From assembly GCF_036013525.1 (NCBI RefSeq), contig NZ_CP107853.1, forward strand, positions 4,464,001 to 4,528,000: a stretch of DNA of 64,000 nucleotides. Direction: 5' to 3'. The position numbers were made by a program, and so were the translations under genes. The notes under the pieces were generated by a model. It saw only the letters and a list, made by a program, of their open reading frames with translations. It was not told where the DNA came from and did no database searches. Numbering within the stretch: position 1 is the first letter of the stretch; every line of letters begins with the position of its first letter. Below, in pieces: positions 1-8,556 of the stretch. Source of the DNA: Nonomuraea sp. NBC_00507. Its GTDB lineage: Bacteria; Actinomycetota; Actinomycetes; Streptosporangiales; Streptosporangiaceae.

Positions 1-1
1 C

Positions 2-1495
2 GCGATAGTCGGGGCGAGCACATTCGCGGTCTTGGCGTCCAACCGGGTCAAGGGGAGCCCCTCGAAGACGGCGGCCGCGTACTTCGAGGCGTGGCGCAAG
101 GGGGACATCACGGGCATGGAGCGGCTGGTGTACCAGCCGCCGGCCGACTTCGTCGTCCGGCATCGGGCGTTGTCGGACGAGCTGCACGTCGAGTCCATCC
201 AGCTGACCCCGGGGCCGTTGAAGAGCATGGGGGACGGGTCCGCCGAGGTGCCGTTCGCGGGCGTGCGGGAGCTGACCGAGTTCGGGGCGTGGCCGTTCGA
301 CAGCACGTTGCGGCTGGCCGTGCGGGACGGGGCGTGGAAGGTGTTATGGGCGCCCGAGACGCTCCACCCGCTGCTCAAGGGCGGGGGGAGGCTGGAGCTG
401 GGCGAGATCGACATGGTGGGGGCCGAGCTGGTCACGAGCGAGGGCGACCGGATTCCCCACGACAGCTACGCGGAGGCGTACCTCGAGCGGCTCAAACCCG
501 AGTTCGCCGAGGCGAACCAGGGGTGGGAGCTGGTGCTGAAGGTGCCGGGGCAGCCGGACCGGCCGTTGCTCAGCAAGCAGGCCGGGGCGAACGTCGAGCA
601 GACCACGTTGTCGCGGCCCGTCCAGGCGGCGGCCGCCCGGGCGCTGGACGGCGTGGAGGACTCCGCGATCGTCGCCATCCGGCCGGGCACCGGCGAGATC
701 GTGGGGCTGGCCGACCGCCTCGAGGAGAACTTCAGCGCCGTGCAGGACCTCTTCCCGCCGGGCTCCGTCTTCAAGACGATCACGGCGGCGGCGCTGCTCA
801 AGAACGGCCTCGAACCGTTCTCGGAGGTCTCGTGCCCGGATAGCTACACCATCCCCGGCCATCGGACCATCGACAACGACGGGGCGGTGGATCGCGGCCT
901 CATCAGCTTCACCGACGCGTTCGCCCATTCCTGCAACACGACGTTCGTCGAGCAGGCCACCACGAGGCTGAGCTCGAAGGACCTGGTGGAGACGGCGAAC
1001 GAGTGGGGGTTCGGCCGGCCGATCATGACCGGCATCGGCGGGAGCTGCGGCTCCGTGCGGGAAACCGACGACGTGGACGCGTTCGCCGAGGACGTGATCG
1101 GCCAGGGCGAGGTCGTCACCACCCCGCTGTGCATGGCGGCGCTCGCCGCCGCCGTGCAGAGCGGCGTGTGGCGCTCGCCCAGACTGCTGTCGACGGCGCA
1201 GGTGAGTCGCATCGACGGCACGCCGCCACCCGAGCCCGCGCCCATGGACGAGGGGATCGTGACGGCGCTGAGGGACATGATGACCGCGGTGGTGGACTAC
1301 GGCACGGCGGCCGACACGGGGCTGCCGGAGGGCGTGGCGGGCAAGACCGGCACGGCGGAGGTGGTCGACGGTGAGGATCACGCCTGGTTCGTCGGATACC
1401 GCGACGACCTGGCCTTCTGCGTGTTCGTCCGGCACGGCGGCAGTGGTGCCGCGACCGCCGCTCCCATCGCCGCCCGCTTCTTGAATGGACTGTAA
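2..1495 (+). CDS. Penicillin-binding protein, transpeptidase (5' end outside window)
   Basis: Peptidoglycan DD-transpeptidase of the class B / MecA_N type, acting on the outer face of the membrane. The open frame runs to the left edge, and the first residues seen (AIVGASTFAVL) look like the end of a membrane anchor, so the true start lies before the window. Counting from the TTG at 32, an NTF2-like N-terminal domain covers roughly residues 10-115 and the transpeptidase follows. The three active-site motifs are present: SVFK with Ser at about 245, SCN at about 300 and KTG at about 438. The fold and role are well supported; which PBP it is cannot be told. Confidence 0.9.
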   Translation, partial: AIVGASTFAVLASNRVKGSPSKTAAAYFEAWRKGDITGMERLVYQPPADFVVRHRALSDELHVESIQLTPGPLKSMGDGSAEVPFAGVRELTEFGAWPFDSTLRLAVRDGAWKVLWAPETLHPLLKGGGRLELGEIDMVGAELVTSEGDRIPHDSYAEAYLERLKPEFAEANQGWELVLKVPGQPDRPLLSKQAGANVEQTTLSRPVQAAAARALDGVEDSAIVAIRPGTGEIVGLADRLEENFSAVQDLFPPGSVFKTITAAALLKNGLEPFSEVSCPDSYTIPGHRTIDNDGAVDRGLISFTDAFAHSCNTTFVEQATTRLSSKDLVETANEWGFGRPIMTGIGGSCGSVRETDDVDAFAEDVIGQGEVVTTPLCMAALAAAVQSGVWRSPRLLSTAQVSRIDGTPPPEPAPMDEGIVTALRDMMTAVVDYGTAADTGLPEGVAGKTGTAEVVDGEDHAWFVGYRDDLAFCVFVRHGGSGAATAAPIAARFLNGL

Positions 1496-1515
1496 CCTAC
1501 GGTACCGTAGGTTTC
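1481..1515 (+). promoter_or_regulatory. Promoter with 20-bp perfect palindrome over the start of the PAQR gene
   Basis: Bases 1494-1513 read AACCTACGGTACCGTAGGTT, a perfect 20-bp palindrome ending two bases before the ATG at 1516. Its right half contains TACCGT (1503-1508), a -10 type hexamer 7 bases before the ATG, and TTGAAT (1481-1486) sits 16 bases further upstream. This suggests a leaderless promoter with a repressor site on the -10. TetR-family dimers use sites of this size and symmetry; the regulator is not in the window. Confidence 0.65.
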
Positions 1516-2163
1516 ATGACGACCATCACCGTTAAGCCCAGGCTGCGAGGCTGGTTGCACACTGGAGCGCTGCCCGTGACGCTGATCGCCGGGTTCGTGC
1601 TCGTGGCGCTCGGCCCGACGTTGCAGGCCCGTGTGGCCTCCGCCGTCTACGCACTCACGTCGGCGTTGTTGTTCGGCATTTCGGCCACCTATCACCGCAG
1701 CACGCTCGGCCCGAAGCTGGCCGAGTTCCTGCGCAGGGTCGATCACGCCAACATCTATTTGATCATTGCCGGGACTTATACGCCCTTCGCCTTGCTGGCC
1801 CTGGACGGGGTGGCCCGGGTGGCCGTGTTGGGCGTCATCTGGGGCGGCGCGCTGGCGGGCGTGTTGTTCCGGGTGTTCTGGATGGGCGCGCCGCGCTGGC
1901 TCTACACCGTGCTCTATCTGGCGCTGGGCTGGACCGCGGTCTTCGTCATGCCGCAGCTGCTCGAGGGTGCGGGCGTGGCCGCCGTCGTGCTGGTGGCCGT
2001 GGGCGGCGTGTTCTACTCGGCGGGCGCCGTCGTGTACGGGCTGCGCCGTCCCGACCCGTCGCCCCGCTGGTTCGGCTTCCACGAGGTGTTCCACGCGTTC
2101 ACCGTCGCCGCCTACCTGGTCCAGTACATCGCGGTGTCGATCGTGGTCTACTCCCACGCATAA
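1516..2163 (+). CDS. Hemolysin III / PAQR family membrane protein
   Basis: Integral membrane protein of 215 residues with about seven hydrophobic segments. It has the family signature motifs: SATYHR near residue 58, DHANIYLIIAGTYTP near residue 77, and FGFHEVFHAF in the last third. The conserved His and Asp residues of PAQR proteins bind zinc and are linked to lipid amide hydrolase activity in the eukaryotic members. The bacterial role is uncertain despite the hemolysin name. There is no Shine-Dalgarno sequence; the ATG follows the palindromic promoter directly, so the transcript is probably leaderless. Confidence 0.88.
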   Translation: MTTITVKPRLRGWLHTGALPVTLIAGFVLVALGPTLQARVASAVYALTSALLFGISATYHRSTLGPKLAEFLRRVDHANIYLIIAGTYTPFALLALDGVARVAVLGVIWGGALAGVLFRVFWMGAPRWLYTVLYLALGWTAVFVMPQLLEGAGVAAVVLVAVGGVFYSAGAVVYGLRRPDPSPRWFGFHEVFHAFTVAAYLVQYIAVSIVVYSHA

Positions 2164-2167
2164 AGAA

Positions 2168-2256
2168 CTCCACTTTGTGGGTAGATGTACCGTAAATATT
2201 ACGCATGTGTCGGCGTTCCGCCGGAGGAACGTACGGCCCATCTGCCCACAGTGGAG
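2168..2256 (+). promoter_or_regulatory. Structured leader able to mask the lat ribosome-binding site
   Basis: The segment 2168-2187 (CTCCACTTTGTGGGTAGATG) can pair with 2239-2256 (CATCTGCCCACAGTGGAG): 6 bp, a 2-base bulge, 6 bp, one G-U pair, then 5 bp. The right arm contains the GGAG (2252-2255) that serves the ATG at 2262, so this pairing would hide it. The 51-base loop holds two more dyads: CGTAA-ATA-TTACG (2191-2203) and GTTCC/GGAAC (2215-2230). The transcription start is unknown, so the arms could also be two protein-binding half-sites. Confidence 0.5.
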
Positions 2257-2261
2257 TGGAC

Positions 2262-3536
2262 ATGGACGTACACACCCGCCTTGCCCGCCACCTGCTCATC
2301 GACGGCTACCGTCTGGTGCTCGACCTGGAGCTGAGCCGCGGCTCCTGGCTCGTCGACGCCCGCAACGGCCGCCGCTACCTGGACTTCTACACCTTCTTCG
2401 CCTCCGCCCCGCTCGGCGTGAACCCGCCGTTCGACCCCGACTTCGTCCAGCTGCTCGGCCAGGTCGCGCGCAACAAGCCGGCCAACCCGGACATGTACAC
2501 CGAGCACCTGGCCGACTTCGTCGACACCTTCGTCCGCGTGCTCGGCGACCCCGAGCTGCCCCACCTGTTCTTCGTCGAGGGCGGCGCCCTGGCCGTGGAG
2601 AACGCACTCAAGACCGCCTTCGACTGGAAGAGCCGCCGCAACGAGGCCGCGGGCCGCCCGCGCGAGCTGGGCACCAAGGTCCTGCACCTGACACGGGCCT
2701 TCCACGGCCGCAGCGGCTACACCATGAGCCTGACCAACACCGAGCCGGGCAAGACCGACCGCTTCCCCAGATTCGACTGGCCGCGCATCGACGTGCCCGC
2801 CATCCACCTCGGCGACGTCGAGGCGGCCGAGGAACGCGCACTGGCGCAGGCGCGGGAGGCCTTCGAGCGCCATCCGCACGACATCGCCTGCTTCATCGCC
2901 GAGCCGATCCAGGGCGAGGGCGGCGACAACCACATGCGGCCGGAGTTCTTGCAGGCCATGCAGCACATGTGCCACGAGTACGACGCGCTGTTCATCCTCG
3001 ACGAGGTCCAGACCGGCGGCGGGACGACCGGCACGCCGTGGGCCTACCAGCAGCTGGGGCTGGCACCCGACGTGGTGGCCTTCGCCAAGAAGGTCCAGGT
3101 CGGCGGGATCATGGCGGGCCGCAGGGTCGACCAGGTCCCCGATAACGTGTTCCAGCTGAGCGGCCGGATCAACTCGACGTGGGGCGGCGGACTGGTGGAC
3201 ATGGTCCGCAGCCGCGGCATCCTGGAGATCGTCGAACGCGACGGCCTCATCCAGCGTGCCGCCACGCTGGGCAGCGTGCTGCTCGAACGCCTCACCAAGC
3301 TGGAGGCCGAGCGCCCGGAGGCGGTGTCGGGCGTGCGCGGCCGTGGCCTGATGTGCGCGTTCGACCTGCCCGACCAGGCCGCCCGCGACGCCCTGGTGAC
3401 CCGGCTCAGGGACGACCATGGCGTGCTCGTGCTGCCCTGCGGCCCCCGCTCGGTACGCCTGCGCCCGGCACTCAACATCCCTGAGCCCGACCTGGACCAC
3501 GGACTGAGCGCCCTGGCGGGCGCGCTCACGGGGTGA
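2262..3536 (+). CDS. lat: L-lysine 6-transaminase
   Basis: PLP-dependent class III aminotransferase moving the epsilon-amino group of lysine to 2-oxoglutarate, giving the piperideine-6-carboxylate / 2-aminoadipate branch of lysine catabolism. The N-terminal block with LDFYTFFASAPLG, the FILDEVQTG motif and the PLP lysine in FAKKVQVGG are typical of the LAT family. The ATG at 2262 is preferred over an in-frame ATG at 2205 because GGAG lies 6 bases ahead and the homologous region begins there, giving 424 residues. It ends 11 bases inside the convergent NDH-2 gene. In mycobacteria an Lrp regulator sits beside lat; none is seen here. Confidence 0.9.
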   Translation: MDVHTRLARHLLIDGYRLVLDLELSRGSWLVDARNGRRYLDFYTFFASAPLGVNPPFDPDFVQLLGQVARNKPANPDMYTEHLADFVDTFVRVLGDPELPHLFFVEGGALAVENALKTAFDWKSRRNEAAGRPRELGTKVLHLTRAFHGRSGYTMSLTNTEPGKTDRFPRFDWPRIDVPAIHLGDVEAAEERALAQAREAFERHPHDIACFIAEPIQGEGGDNHMRPEFLQAMQHMCHEYDALFILDEVQTGGGTTGTPWAYQQLGLAPDVVAFAKKVQVGGIMAGRRVDQVPDNVFQLSGRINSTWGGGLVDMVRSRGILEIVERDGLIQRAATLGSVLLERLTKLEAERPEAVSGVRGRGLMCAFDLPDQAARDALVTRLRDDHGVLVLPCGPRSVRLRPALNIPEPDLDHGLSALAGALTG

Positions 3537-4752
3537 CGCTGGTGGCGGCGCGGCGCGGCCCGAAGTAACGCCAGAAGAAGTTGAGCAGCACGCTCGCCCG
3601 GTTGCGCCCGCCCAGCAGGTAGGCCACGTGAATGAAGATCCAGATCAGCCACGCCGGCAGCCCGCGCATGGTCATCCCGTTGCGGAACTGGAGCACGGCC
3701 TCCGCCTTGCCCACGGTCGCCATGATGCCGGGATCGTCGTACGAGAACGCCTGCACCGGCCGTCCCTGCGCCGCCGCCAGGATCTGCCTGCCCACGTGCT
3801 TGCCCATTTGGATCGCGGGCTGGGCGAGCTGGGGCAGCGGCTCGGGCGGCCCGGCGAGGTCGCCGGCCACGAAGATCTCGGGGTGGCCGGGGACGCGCAG
3901 CTCTTGCGTGGTCGTGATCCTGCCGCCCTTGCCCTGCGGCAGCCCCCAGTCGGCCACGTCATCGGGCGCGGTCACGCCGAGCGCCCACACGGTCAGGTCG
4001 CTCGGCAGCCGCGTCCCGTCGGTCAACACCACCGCGTCCGGCTCCACGGACGCCAGCGTGGAGCCCAGATGCAGCCGCGTCCCTCGTCTGCGCAGCGCGG
4101 CCGCCGCCGCGTCCCGCAGCCGCGGCTTGTACGGCGCCAGGACATAGTCGAACCGCTCGACCAGGCTCACGCTCGTCTGGGAGGGCTTGATCTCCGGATG
4201 TGTCAGCGGCAGCGTGCGCCACCGCAACTCGGCCAGCGTGCCCGCCACCTCGACGCCGGTCGGGCCCGCGCCCACCACCACGACGTGAGTGCTCTCCCGC
4301 CGGCCCGTGGCCGTGTCCTCCAGGCATTGCTGCAGCCGCCGCCGAAGGTTGGCCGCGTCGTTGAGCGAGTAGATCGGCAACGCGTTCTCCCGCGCACCCG
4401 CCACGCCGAGCCAGTTGGTCGTGACGCCCGTCGCCAGCACCAGGTAGTCGTACTCCAGCGAGCTGCCGTCATCCAGCTCCACCCGCCGCTCCTCGGCCAG
4501 CACCTTGCTCAGCCCGGCGTGGCGCGCCCGTACGTTCGGCCATCGGGCGGCGAACGTGCGAATCGGGTAGGACACGTCGGACGTGCCCATGCTCGCCGTG
4601 GCCACCTGGTAGAGGAGCGGCTGGAACGTCGAGTACGGCTTCCGGTCGACGAGCGTCACCAGCGCTCCGCCCTTGGCGAGCTCCCGCGTCGCCTCCAGCC
4701 CCGCGAATCCTGCCCCGACGACGACGACCCGCGCTCTACGCGTCATGCTCAT
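3526..4752 (-). CDS. ndh: Type II NADH:quinone oxidoreductase
   Basis: Single-subunit, non-proton-pumping NADH dehydrogenase bound to the inner face of the membrane, 408 residues. The FAD-binding GAGFAGLEA lies at residues about 13-21 and the NAD-binding GAGPTGVEVAG at about 160-170. An FVAGD flavin motif comes near 285, then a C-terminal amphipathic/hydrophobic stretch (WLIWIFIHVAYLLGG) that docks such enzymes on the bilayer. The ATG at 4752 has AGGAG 4-5 bases upstream. It stands alone between the lone LuxR gene and convergent lat. Confidence 0.92.
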   Translation of the reverse strand: MSMTRRARVVVVGAGFAGLEATRELAKGGALVTLVDRKPYSTFQPLLYQVATASMGTSDVSYPIRTFAARWPNVRARHAGLSKVLAEERRVELDDGSSLEYDYLVLATGVTTNWLGVAGARENALPIYSLNDAANLRRRLQQCLEDTATGRRESTHVVVVGAGPTGVEVAGTLAELRWRTLPLTHPEIKPSQTSVSLVERFDYVLAPYKPRLRDAAAAALRRRGTRLHLGSTLASVEPDAVVLTDGTRLPSDLTVWALGVTAPDDVADWGLPQGKGGRITTTQELRVPGHPEIFVAGDLAGPPEPLPQLAQPAIQMGKHVGRQILAAAQGRPVQAFSYDDPGIMATVGKAEAVLQFRNGMTMRGLPAWLIWIFIHVAYLLGGRNRASVLLNFFWRYFGPRRAATSVTP

Positions 4753-4815
4753 GGGACTCCTATGACACCGCCGGTGGCCTTTAAACCACAGGGAGGTCAG
4801 TGACGCCGGGCACGG

Positions 4816-5040
4816 CTACTGCCGGCGGGACAGCCAGAGGCCGATGGCGGTGACGCGTGAGTCCACGCCTAGCTTGGCGTAGATGCGGTTGACGTGATTC
4901 TTGACGGTCTTCTCACTGAGGAACAGCCGTTGCGCGATCTGTCCGTTGGACTGACCCGTGGCGATGAGGTCCATGACCTCGGCCTCGCGTTTGCTCAGGG
5001 ACGTGAACACGCTCTCGAACGCTGCGTCGTCGACTCTCAT
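4816..5040 (-). CDS. Standalone LuxR-type helix-turn-helix protein
   Basis: A 74-residue protein consisting almost only of a LuxR/FixJ DNA-binding domain, with [22 protein letters not shown] and [18 protein letters not shown] in the expected order. The ATG at 5040 has a GGAGG 4 bases upstream, so the short form looks intended rather than a missed upstream start. A receiver or PAS domain is absent. It could be an unregulated DNA-binding protein, or act with a partner like other single-domain LuxR proteins. Target genes are unknown; the neighbouring ndh is the nearest candidate. Confidence 0.8.
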   Translation of the reverse strand: MRVDDAAFESVFTSLSKREAEVMDLIATGQSNGQIAQRLFLSEKTVKNHVNRIYAKLGVDSRVTAIGLWLSRRQ

Positions 5041-5154
5041 CCGGCCTCCGGGGGCGCGAAGACGGTCAGATCGCCGAGGGCCCCCGTGCTTCCGGCGTTA
5101 GCGGTAGACAGCGAGCATAACTCGCATTGTCATGATTTGGGGGCGTAGTCGGGA

Positions 5155-5195
5155 GAAAACGACGACGGCCGGTCCATCTAGGACCGGCCGTCGTG
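5155..5195 (-). terminator. Intrinsic terminator of tRNA-His
   Basis: ACGACGGCCGGTCC and GGACCGGCCGTCGT pair perfectly over 14 bp with a 5-base loop (ATCTA). Read on the minus strand the hairpin is followed by TTTT within a short pyrimidine tract. It lies just past the 3' end of the tRNA, as expected of a factor-independent terminator. Confidence 0.85.
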
Positions 5196-5198
5196 CAG

Positions 5199-5275
5199 TG
5201 GGGTGAGTGAAGGGACTTGAACCCTCGACATCCAGGACCACAACCTGGCGCTCTGCCAACTGAGCTACACCCACC
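5199..5275 (-). tRNA. tRNA-His (anticodon GTG)
   Basis: A complete cloverleaf can be folded. The acceptor stem GTGGGTG pairs with CACTCAC with one G-U. The anticodon stem is CCAGG/CCTGG with loop TTGTGGT, so the anticodon is GTG, and the T arm contains GTTCAAGTC. The extra 5' G (G-1) opposite a C73 discriminator is the histidine identity signature. CCA is encoded. A terminator follows immediately. Confidence 0.97.
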
Positions 5276-5342
5276 ACGGCCACCCGCTACGCGGCGGCAC
5301 AGGAAAAGTGTAGCGGGATTCGGGAGTCTTTACGCCACTCCT

Positions 5343-5936
5343 TTAGCCGCTGACACGCTCTGCCAGCGATCTCGCGGTCGCCGAGTCGGGTCCCGGCTGC
5401 TCCACGAAGATCGCCGCACGGTAGTAACGCAGCTCCCGGATGCTCTCCGTGATGTCCGCCAGGGCACGGTGTCCGCCCTGCTTCTCCGGCGCGGCGAAGT
5501 AGACCCGCGGATACCAGCGGCGGACCAGCTCCTTGATCGACGAAACGTCGATCATCCGATAGTGCAGAAAAGCATCCACGGCGGGCATGTCCCTGGCCAG
5601 GAACGTGCGGTCGGTGCCGATCGAGTTGCCGCACAGCGGCGCCTTCTTCGGCTCCGGCACATGGCGGCGGATGTAGTCGAGCACGAGCGACTCCGCCTCC
5701 GACAACGTCACCCCACTCCCCAGCGCGGGCAGCAGCCCGGAGGCGGTGTGCATCTCGCGCACCACTTCCGACATCTGCTCCAGCGACTCGGGCGGCGGCT
5801 TGATGACCACGTCCACGCCCTCGTCCAGCTGATTGAGCTCGCTGTCGGTGATGACGCACGCCACCTCCACCAGCGCGTCCCGCCCGAGGTCGAGTCCGGT
5901 CATCTCGCAGTCGATCCAGACCAGCAAGTCACTCAT
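5343..5936 (-). CDS. orn: Oligoribonuclease
   Basis: DEDDh 3'-5' exonuclease that removes 2-5 nt RNA fragments and hydrolyses pGpG from cyclic di-GMP turnover; cytoplasmic. Of 197 residues, WIDCEMTG near the N-terminus carries the first Asp and Glu. Later [10 protein letters not shown] supplies an Asp, and HRALADI supplies the catalytic His and last Asp. The ATG at 5936 is preceded by GAGGAG at good spacing, whereas the longer frame to 5966 has no support. It lies upstream of tRNA-His on the same strand. Confidence 0.93.
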   Translation of the reverse strand: MSDLLVWIDCEMTGLDLGRDALVEVACVITDSELNQLDEGVDVVIKPPPESLEQMSEVVREMHTASGLLPALGSGVTLSEAESLVLDYIRRHVPEPKKAPLCGNSIGTDRTFLARDMPAVDAFLHYRMIDVSSIKELVRRWYPRVYFAAPEKQGGHRALADITESIRELRYYRAAIFVEQPGPDSATARSLAERVSG

Positions 5937-6004
5937 GAGATCTCCTCGCCCAGCGGCTCGGAGCAATCCGCCCGCTTGTTACCCCACCAGCCTAGTGCCA
6001 CTGC

Positions 6005-7066
6005 TCACGCGGGCTTGAGCGAGCTCAAAACCTTGCCCACCACGTCCGTGCCCAGATTGTCCGGTACGGAGATGTAAAGGAGGGCCGGGCGCTCACCGGA
6101 GCCGCGATCCATGAGCACGAGCGCACCGCTCTCCTTCTTCCACTTGTAGCCCTTCTCCTCCGACACCTTGGTGAAGTCGAGCTCGAACTGCAGCAGCCAC
6201 GCGTCCCGATCGCCGATCTTCATGGCCTTGTCCGCCACGATCTTGGTCTCGTGCGGCGGCGCGTAGAACCTGGAGAAGTCCACGAAGACGGCCTTCGCCG
6301 TATCTCCCATGCCGGCGGCACCGCTATAGGGGTAGAGCTCGTTGAGCAGCCCCGAGTAGACGTTGCCGACCCAATCCTCGTCCTCGACGAAGTTCTCCTG
6401 TGACGTGGCCTGCACCCCGGCCGACCACAGCTGCTGCGTCGGGCTCGGGGTCGCGGGGTTGAGCTGCGCGGGCACCGTCCAGCCCTCGGGCACCGGGTAG
6501 GAGATGCCGGCCTGCGCGTCGGTGATCCGGCCATCGGCCGGCTGAGGAGGCGGCTGGCCGGTGCCCTGGCTGGGCGGCTCGTTGGACGGCGGTTCGTTGG
6601 TGGGCGGCTCCTGGGGAGCCGACGTCTCCGTCGGCGCCGACATCGGGATGTCGTTGCTCCTGTTGACGAGGAAGATCCCGCCCACCACGATCAGCGCGAG
6701 CACCACCAGCGCCGCCAGTCCGCCGAACACCCAGGGCAGCGGATTGCCCTGCTTGGGCGGCGGGCCGTAGCCGGGGCCGGGCAACTGCGCGCCGCCCCAC
6801 TGCTGGGTGGGCGGCGTGGGCTGGCCGTAGGCGGACTGCCCAAAGGTGGGCTGCCCGTACTGGAGCGTGGGGTTCGCCGGCGTCGCCGACCAGTCCGGCC
6901 GCGACTGCTGCTGCGGCCCTGAGGCGGCCTGCGGCTGCGGTTGCTGGGGCCCGGAGGCAGGCTCCTGCGCATGGGTGGCGTCGGTCCACTGGTTGCCGTC
7001 CCACCAGCGGAGCTGGGGCTCGCCGTACGGGTCCGGGTACCAGCCCGCGGGGGTCTGCGAGGTCAT
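6005..7066 (-). CDS. DUF2510 membrane protein
   Basis: A 353-residue protein. An N-terminal DUF2510 tryptophan motif (PAGWYPDP then RWWDGNQWTD) is followed by a Gln/Pro-rich cytoplasmic linker, one membrane segment (WVFGGLAALVVLALIVVGGIF, about residues 120-140), a Pro/Glu/Asn-rich stalk and an outside C-terminal domain of about 190 residues of unknown function. ATG 7066 begins the DUF2510 motif within a few residues. No Shine-Dalgarno is seen, but an AT-rich TTACTAAT lies about 9 bases upstream, so it may be leaderless; an in-frame ATG at 7102 is possible. It sits 50 bases beyond the pseudokinase gene and may share its signalling role. Confidence 0.78.
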   Translation of the reverse strand: MTSQTPAGWYPDPYGEPQLRWWDGNQWTDATHAQEPASGPQQPQPQAASGPQQQSRPDWSATPANPTLQYGQPTFGQSAYGQPTPPTQQWGGAQLPGPGYGPPPKQGNPLPWVFGGLAALVVLALIVVGGIFLVNRSNDIPMSAPTETSAPQEPPTNEPPSNEPPSQGTGQPPPQPADGRITDAQAGISYPVPEGWTVPAQLNPATPSPTQQLWSAGVQATSQENFVEDEDWVGNVYSGLLNELYPYSGAAGMGDTAKAVFVDFSRFYAPPHETKIVADKAMKIGDRDAWLLQFELDFTKVSEEKGYKWKKESGALVLMDRGSGERPALLYISVPDNLGTDVVGKVLSSLKPA

Positions 7067-7115
7067 GTTCGCCAGATTAGTAAGAACCGCTTTGATATGC
7101 ATCGCTGAGACGGCA

Positions 7116-8534
7116 TCAACACTTGTACGTGAAGCTGGCCTTGTCCGTACGCACCGGGCCCGGCGTCAGGATCCGCAACGTGGCGGTGGCCTTGACGTTG
7201 CTCTTGCCCGACAGCGACCACCTCAGCGGCAGCGTGTAGGACGTCTGGTCGGAGTTCGTGCGCAGCGATCCCTTGACGACTTCCTTGTCCAGGTTCTTGC
7301 GCCATTCGAAGGTGATCTCGCCGGGCGCCCCGTTGGTGACGACCTTTCCGGTGATCAGGACCTTGCTGTCGCACCCCTGCGTCTTCTTCGGCGCCACCAC
7401 GTCGATCGACTGGACCACCAGCTCGGGCGTGCTGCCCAGCCTGAACCAGGCCAGGATCGCCCCCGCCATGATCGCGGCGAAGACGGCCGTGGCCCAGATC
7501 GTCCGCCACCGCCGCGCCCGCGAGGCCCTGGGCCGCTGGCCACCCGGGCGGTGCACCGTGGATGCCTCGCCCCGTCCTGCACGCCAGATCCGCTCCGCCG
7601 TCGTCTCCGGCCGCTGCTCCTGCGTGCCGATCCCCGGCCCGAACTGCAGGGGCCGCGCCGCTCGGCCGGGCACGTGCAGCAGCGTGACGATGTCGCCCTC
7701 GTCTTGGGGCAGGGCAGGCGGTTGCGCGTACGCCCGCGGCTGCGCGAACGCCGACCTGCCGCGTGCCGCCCGCACCAGCCCCTCCCGGCTGATCGCGCCG
7801 CCGGGCAGCGCCGCCTGCTCGCCGAGCAGCGCGTTGCGTGCGGCGGCCAGGCCGAGCGTGCCCGCCATGGCCGCGACCCGCTCGAACAACTGAGCGGCCT
7901 GCGACGCGCCTGGTTGCCGCGCGTCAGACCCGGAGGAGCCGGCCTGCGGTGAACCCGGCGCGACGGAGCTCGTGGAGCCCGAGGAGGCGGCCAGCCCGCG
8001 GGCGAGCGCCGCCCAGCCGGCCGCGTCGCGCTCGGGCCGGGACACCTGGCCGCGGATCGCGTCGGTCAGGCCGCGCTCGGACAACAACGCGGCGCCCTCC
8101 GCGGTGATCACCACGGTGCCCGGGTGCACGGCGCCGTGCGTGATCCCGGCGGCGTGCAACGCGATCAGCGTTTGGGCGGTCTCCACCAGGGCGGACGCCG
8201 CGCCCGCCGGATCGACAGGGCCACTGGCGAGCAGGTCGGCCAGCGTCGGGCTGACCGCCTGGCCCGTGAGCAACCACACCTGGTCGCCCGCCGCCACGAC
8301 GTCGGCCACCGGGATGAGGCCGGTCATCCCGCCCAGCACGAGCCGCTGGTCGGTCATGACCGCCTGGACGACGCGGTCACGCACGCCGGGCAGCCCGATG
8401 ATCTTCGGATCGAAGAGCAAGGCGCCGGCGCGGCGGCCGTCGGGCGAGATCGCGTCGATCCAGTTGCCCAGCTCGGTCATCCAGGTGTGTTCGGTGAGCC
8501 GGAATCCGGCGATATCGGTCGTAGGGTTGTTCAT
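7116..8534 (-). CDS. Membrane-anchored pseudokinase
   Basis: A 472-residue relative of the neighbouring Ser/Thr kinases that lacks the catalytic motifs. The usual HRD loop reads ITHGAVHPGTVVI, there is no DFG and no glycine-rich loop. After a low-complexity juxtamembrane stretch comes one membrane helix (TIWATAVFAAIMAGAILAWF, about residues 350-370) and a single extracellular beta-domain of about 95 residues ending in Cys. That domain (TSYTLPLRWSL... CDSKV) matches the repeated outside domain of the kinase at 10311-12647. The start at 8534 has a purine-rich GGGGGGAGA. It lies 22 bases from the upstream kinase gene, so it is co-transcribed. It probably acts as a scaffold or allosteric partner. 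Confidence 0.8.
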   Translation of the reverse strand: MNNPTTDIAGFRLTEHTWMTELGNWIDAISPDGRRAGALLFDPKIIGLPGVRDRVVQAVMTDQRLVLGGMTGLIPVADVVAAGDQVWLLTGQAVSPTLADLLASGPVDPAGAASALVETAQTLIALHAAGITHGAVHPGTVVITAEGAALLSERGLTDAIRGQVSRPERDAAGWAALARGLAASSGSTSSVAPGSPQAGSSGSDARQPGASQAAQLFERVAAMAGTLGLAAARNALLGEQAALPGGAISREGLVRAARGRSAFAQPRAYAQPPALPQDEGDIVTLLHVPGRAARPLQFGPGIGTQEQRPETTAERIWRAGRGEASTVHRPGGQRPRASRARRWRTIWATAVFAAIMAGAILAWFRLGSTPELVVQSIDVVAPKKTQGCDSKVLITGKVVTNGAPGEITFEWRKNLDKEVVKGSLRTNSDQTSYTLPLRWSLSGKSNVKATATLRILTPGPVRTDKASFTYKC

Positions 8535-8556
8535 CGCCGTCTCCCCCCGGACGCTG

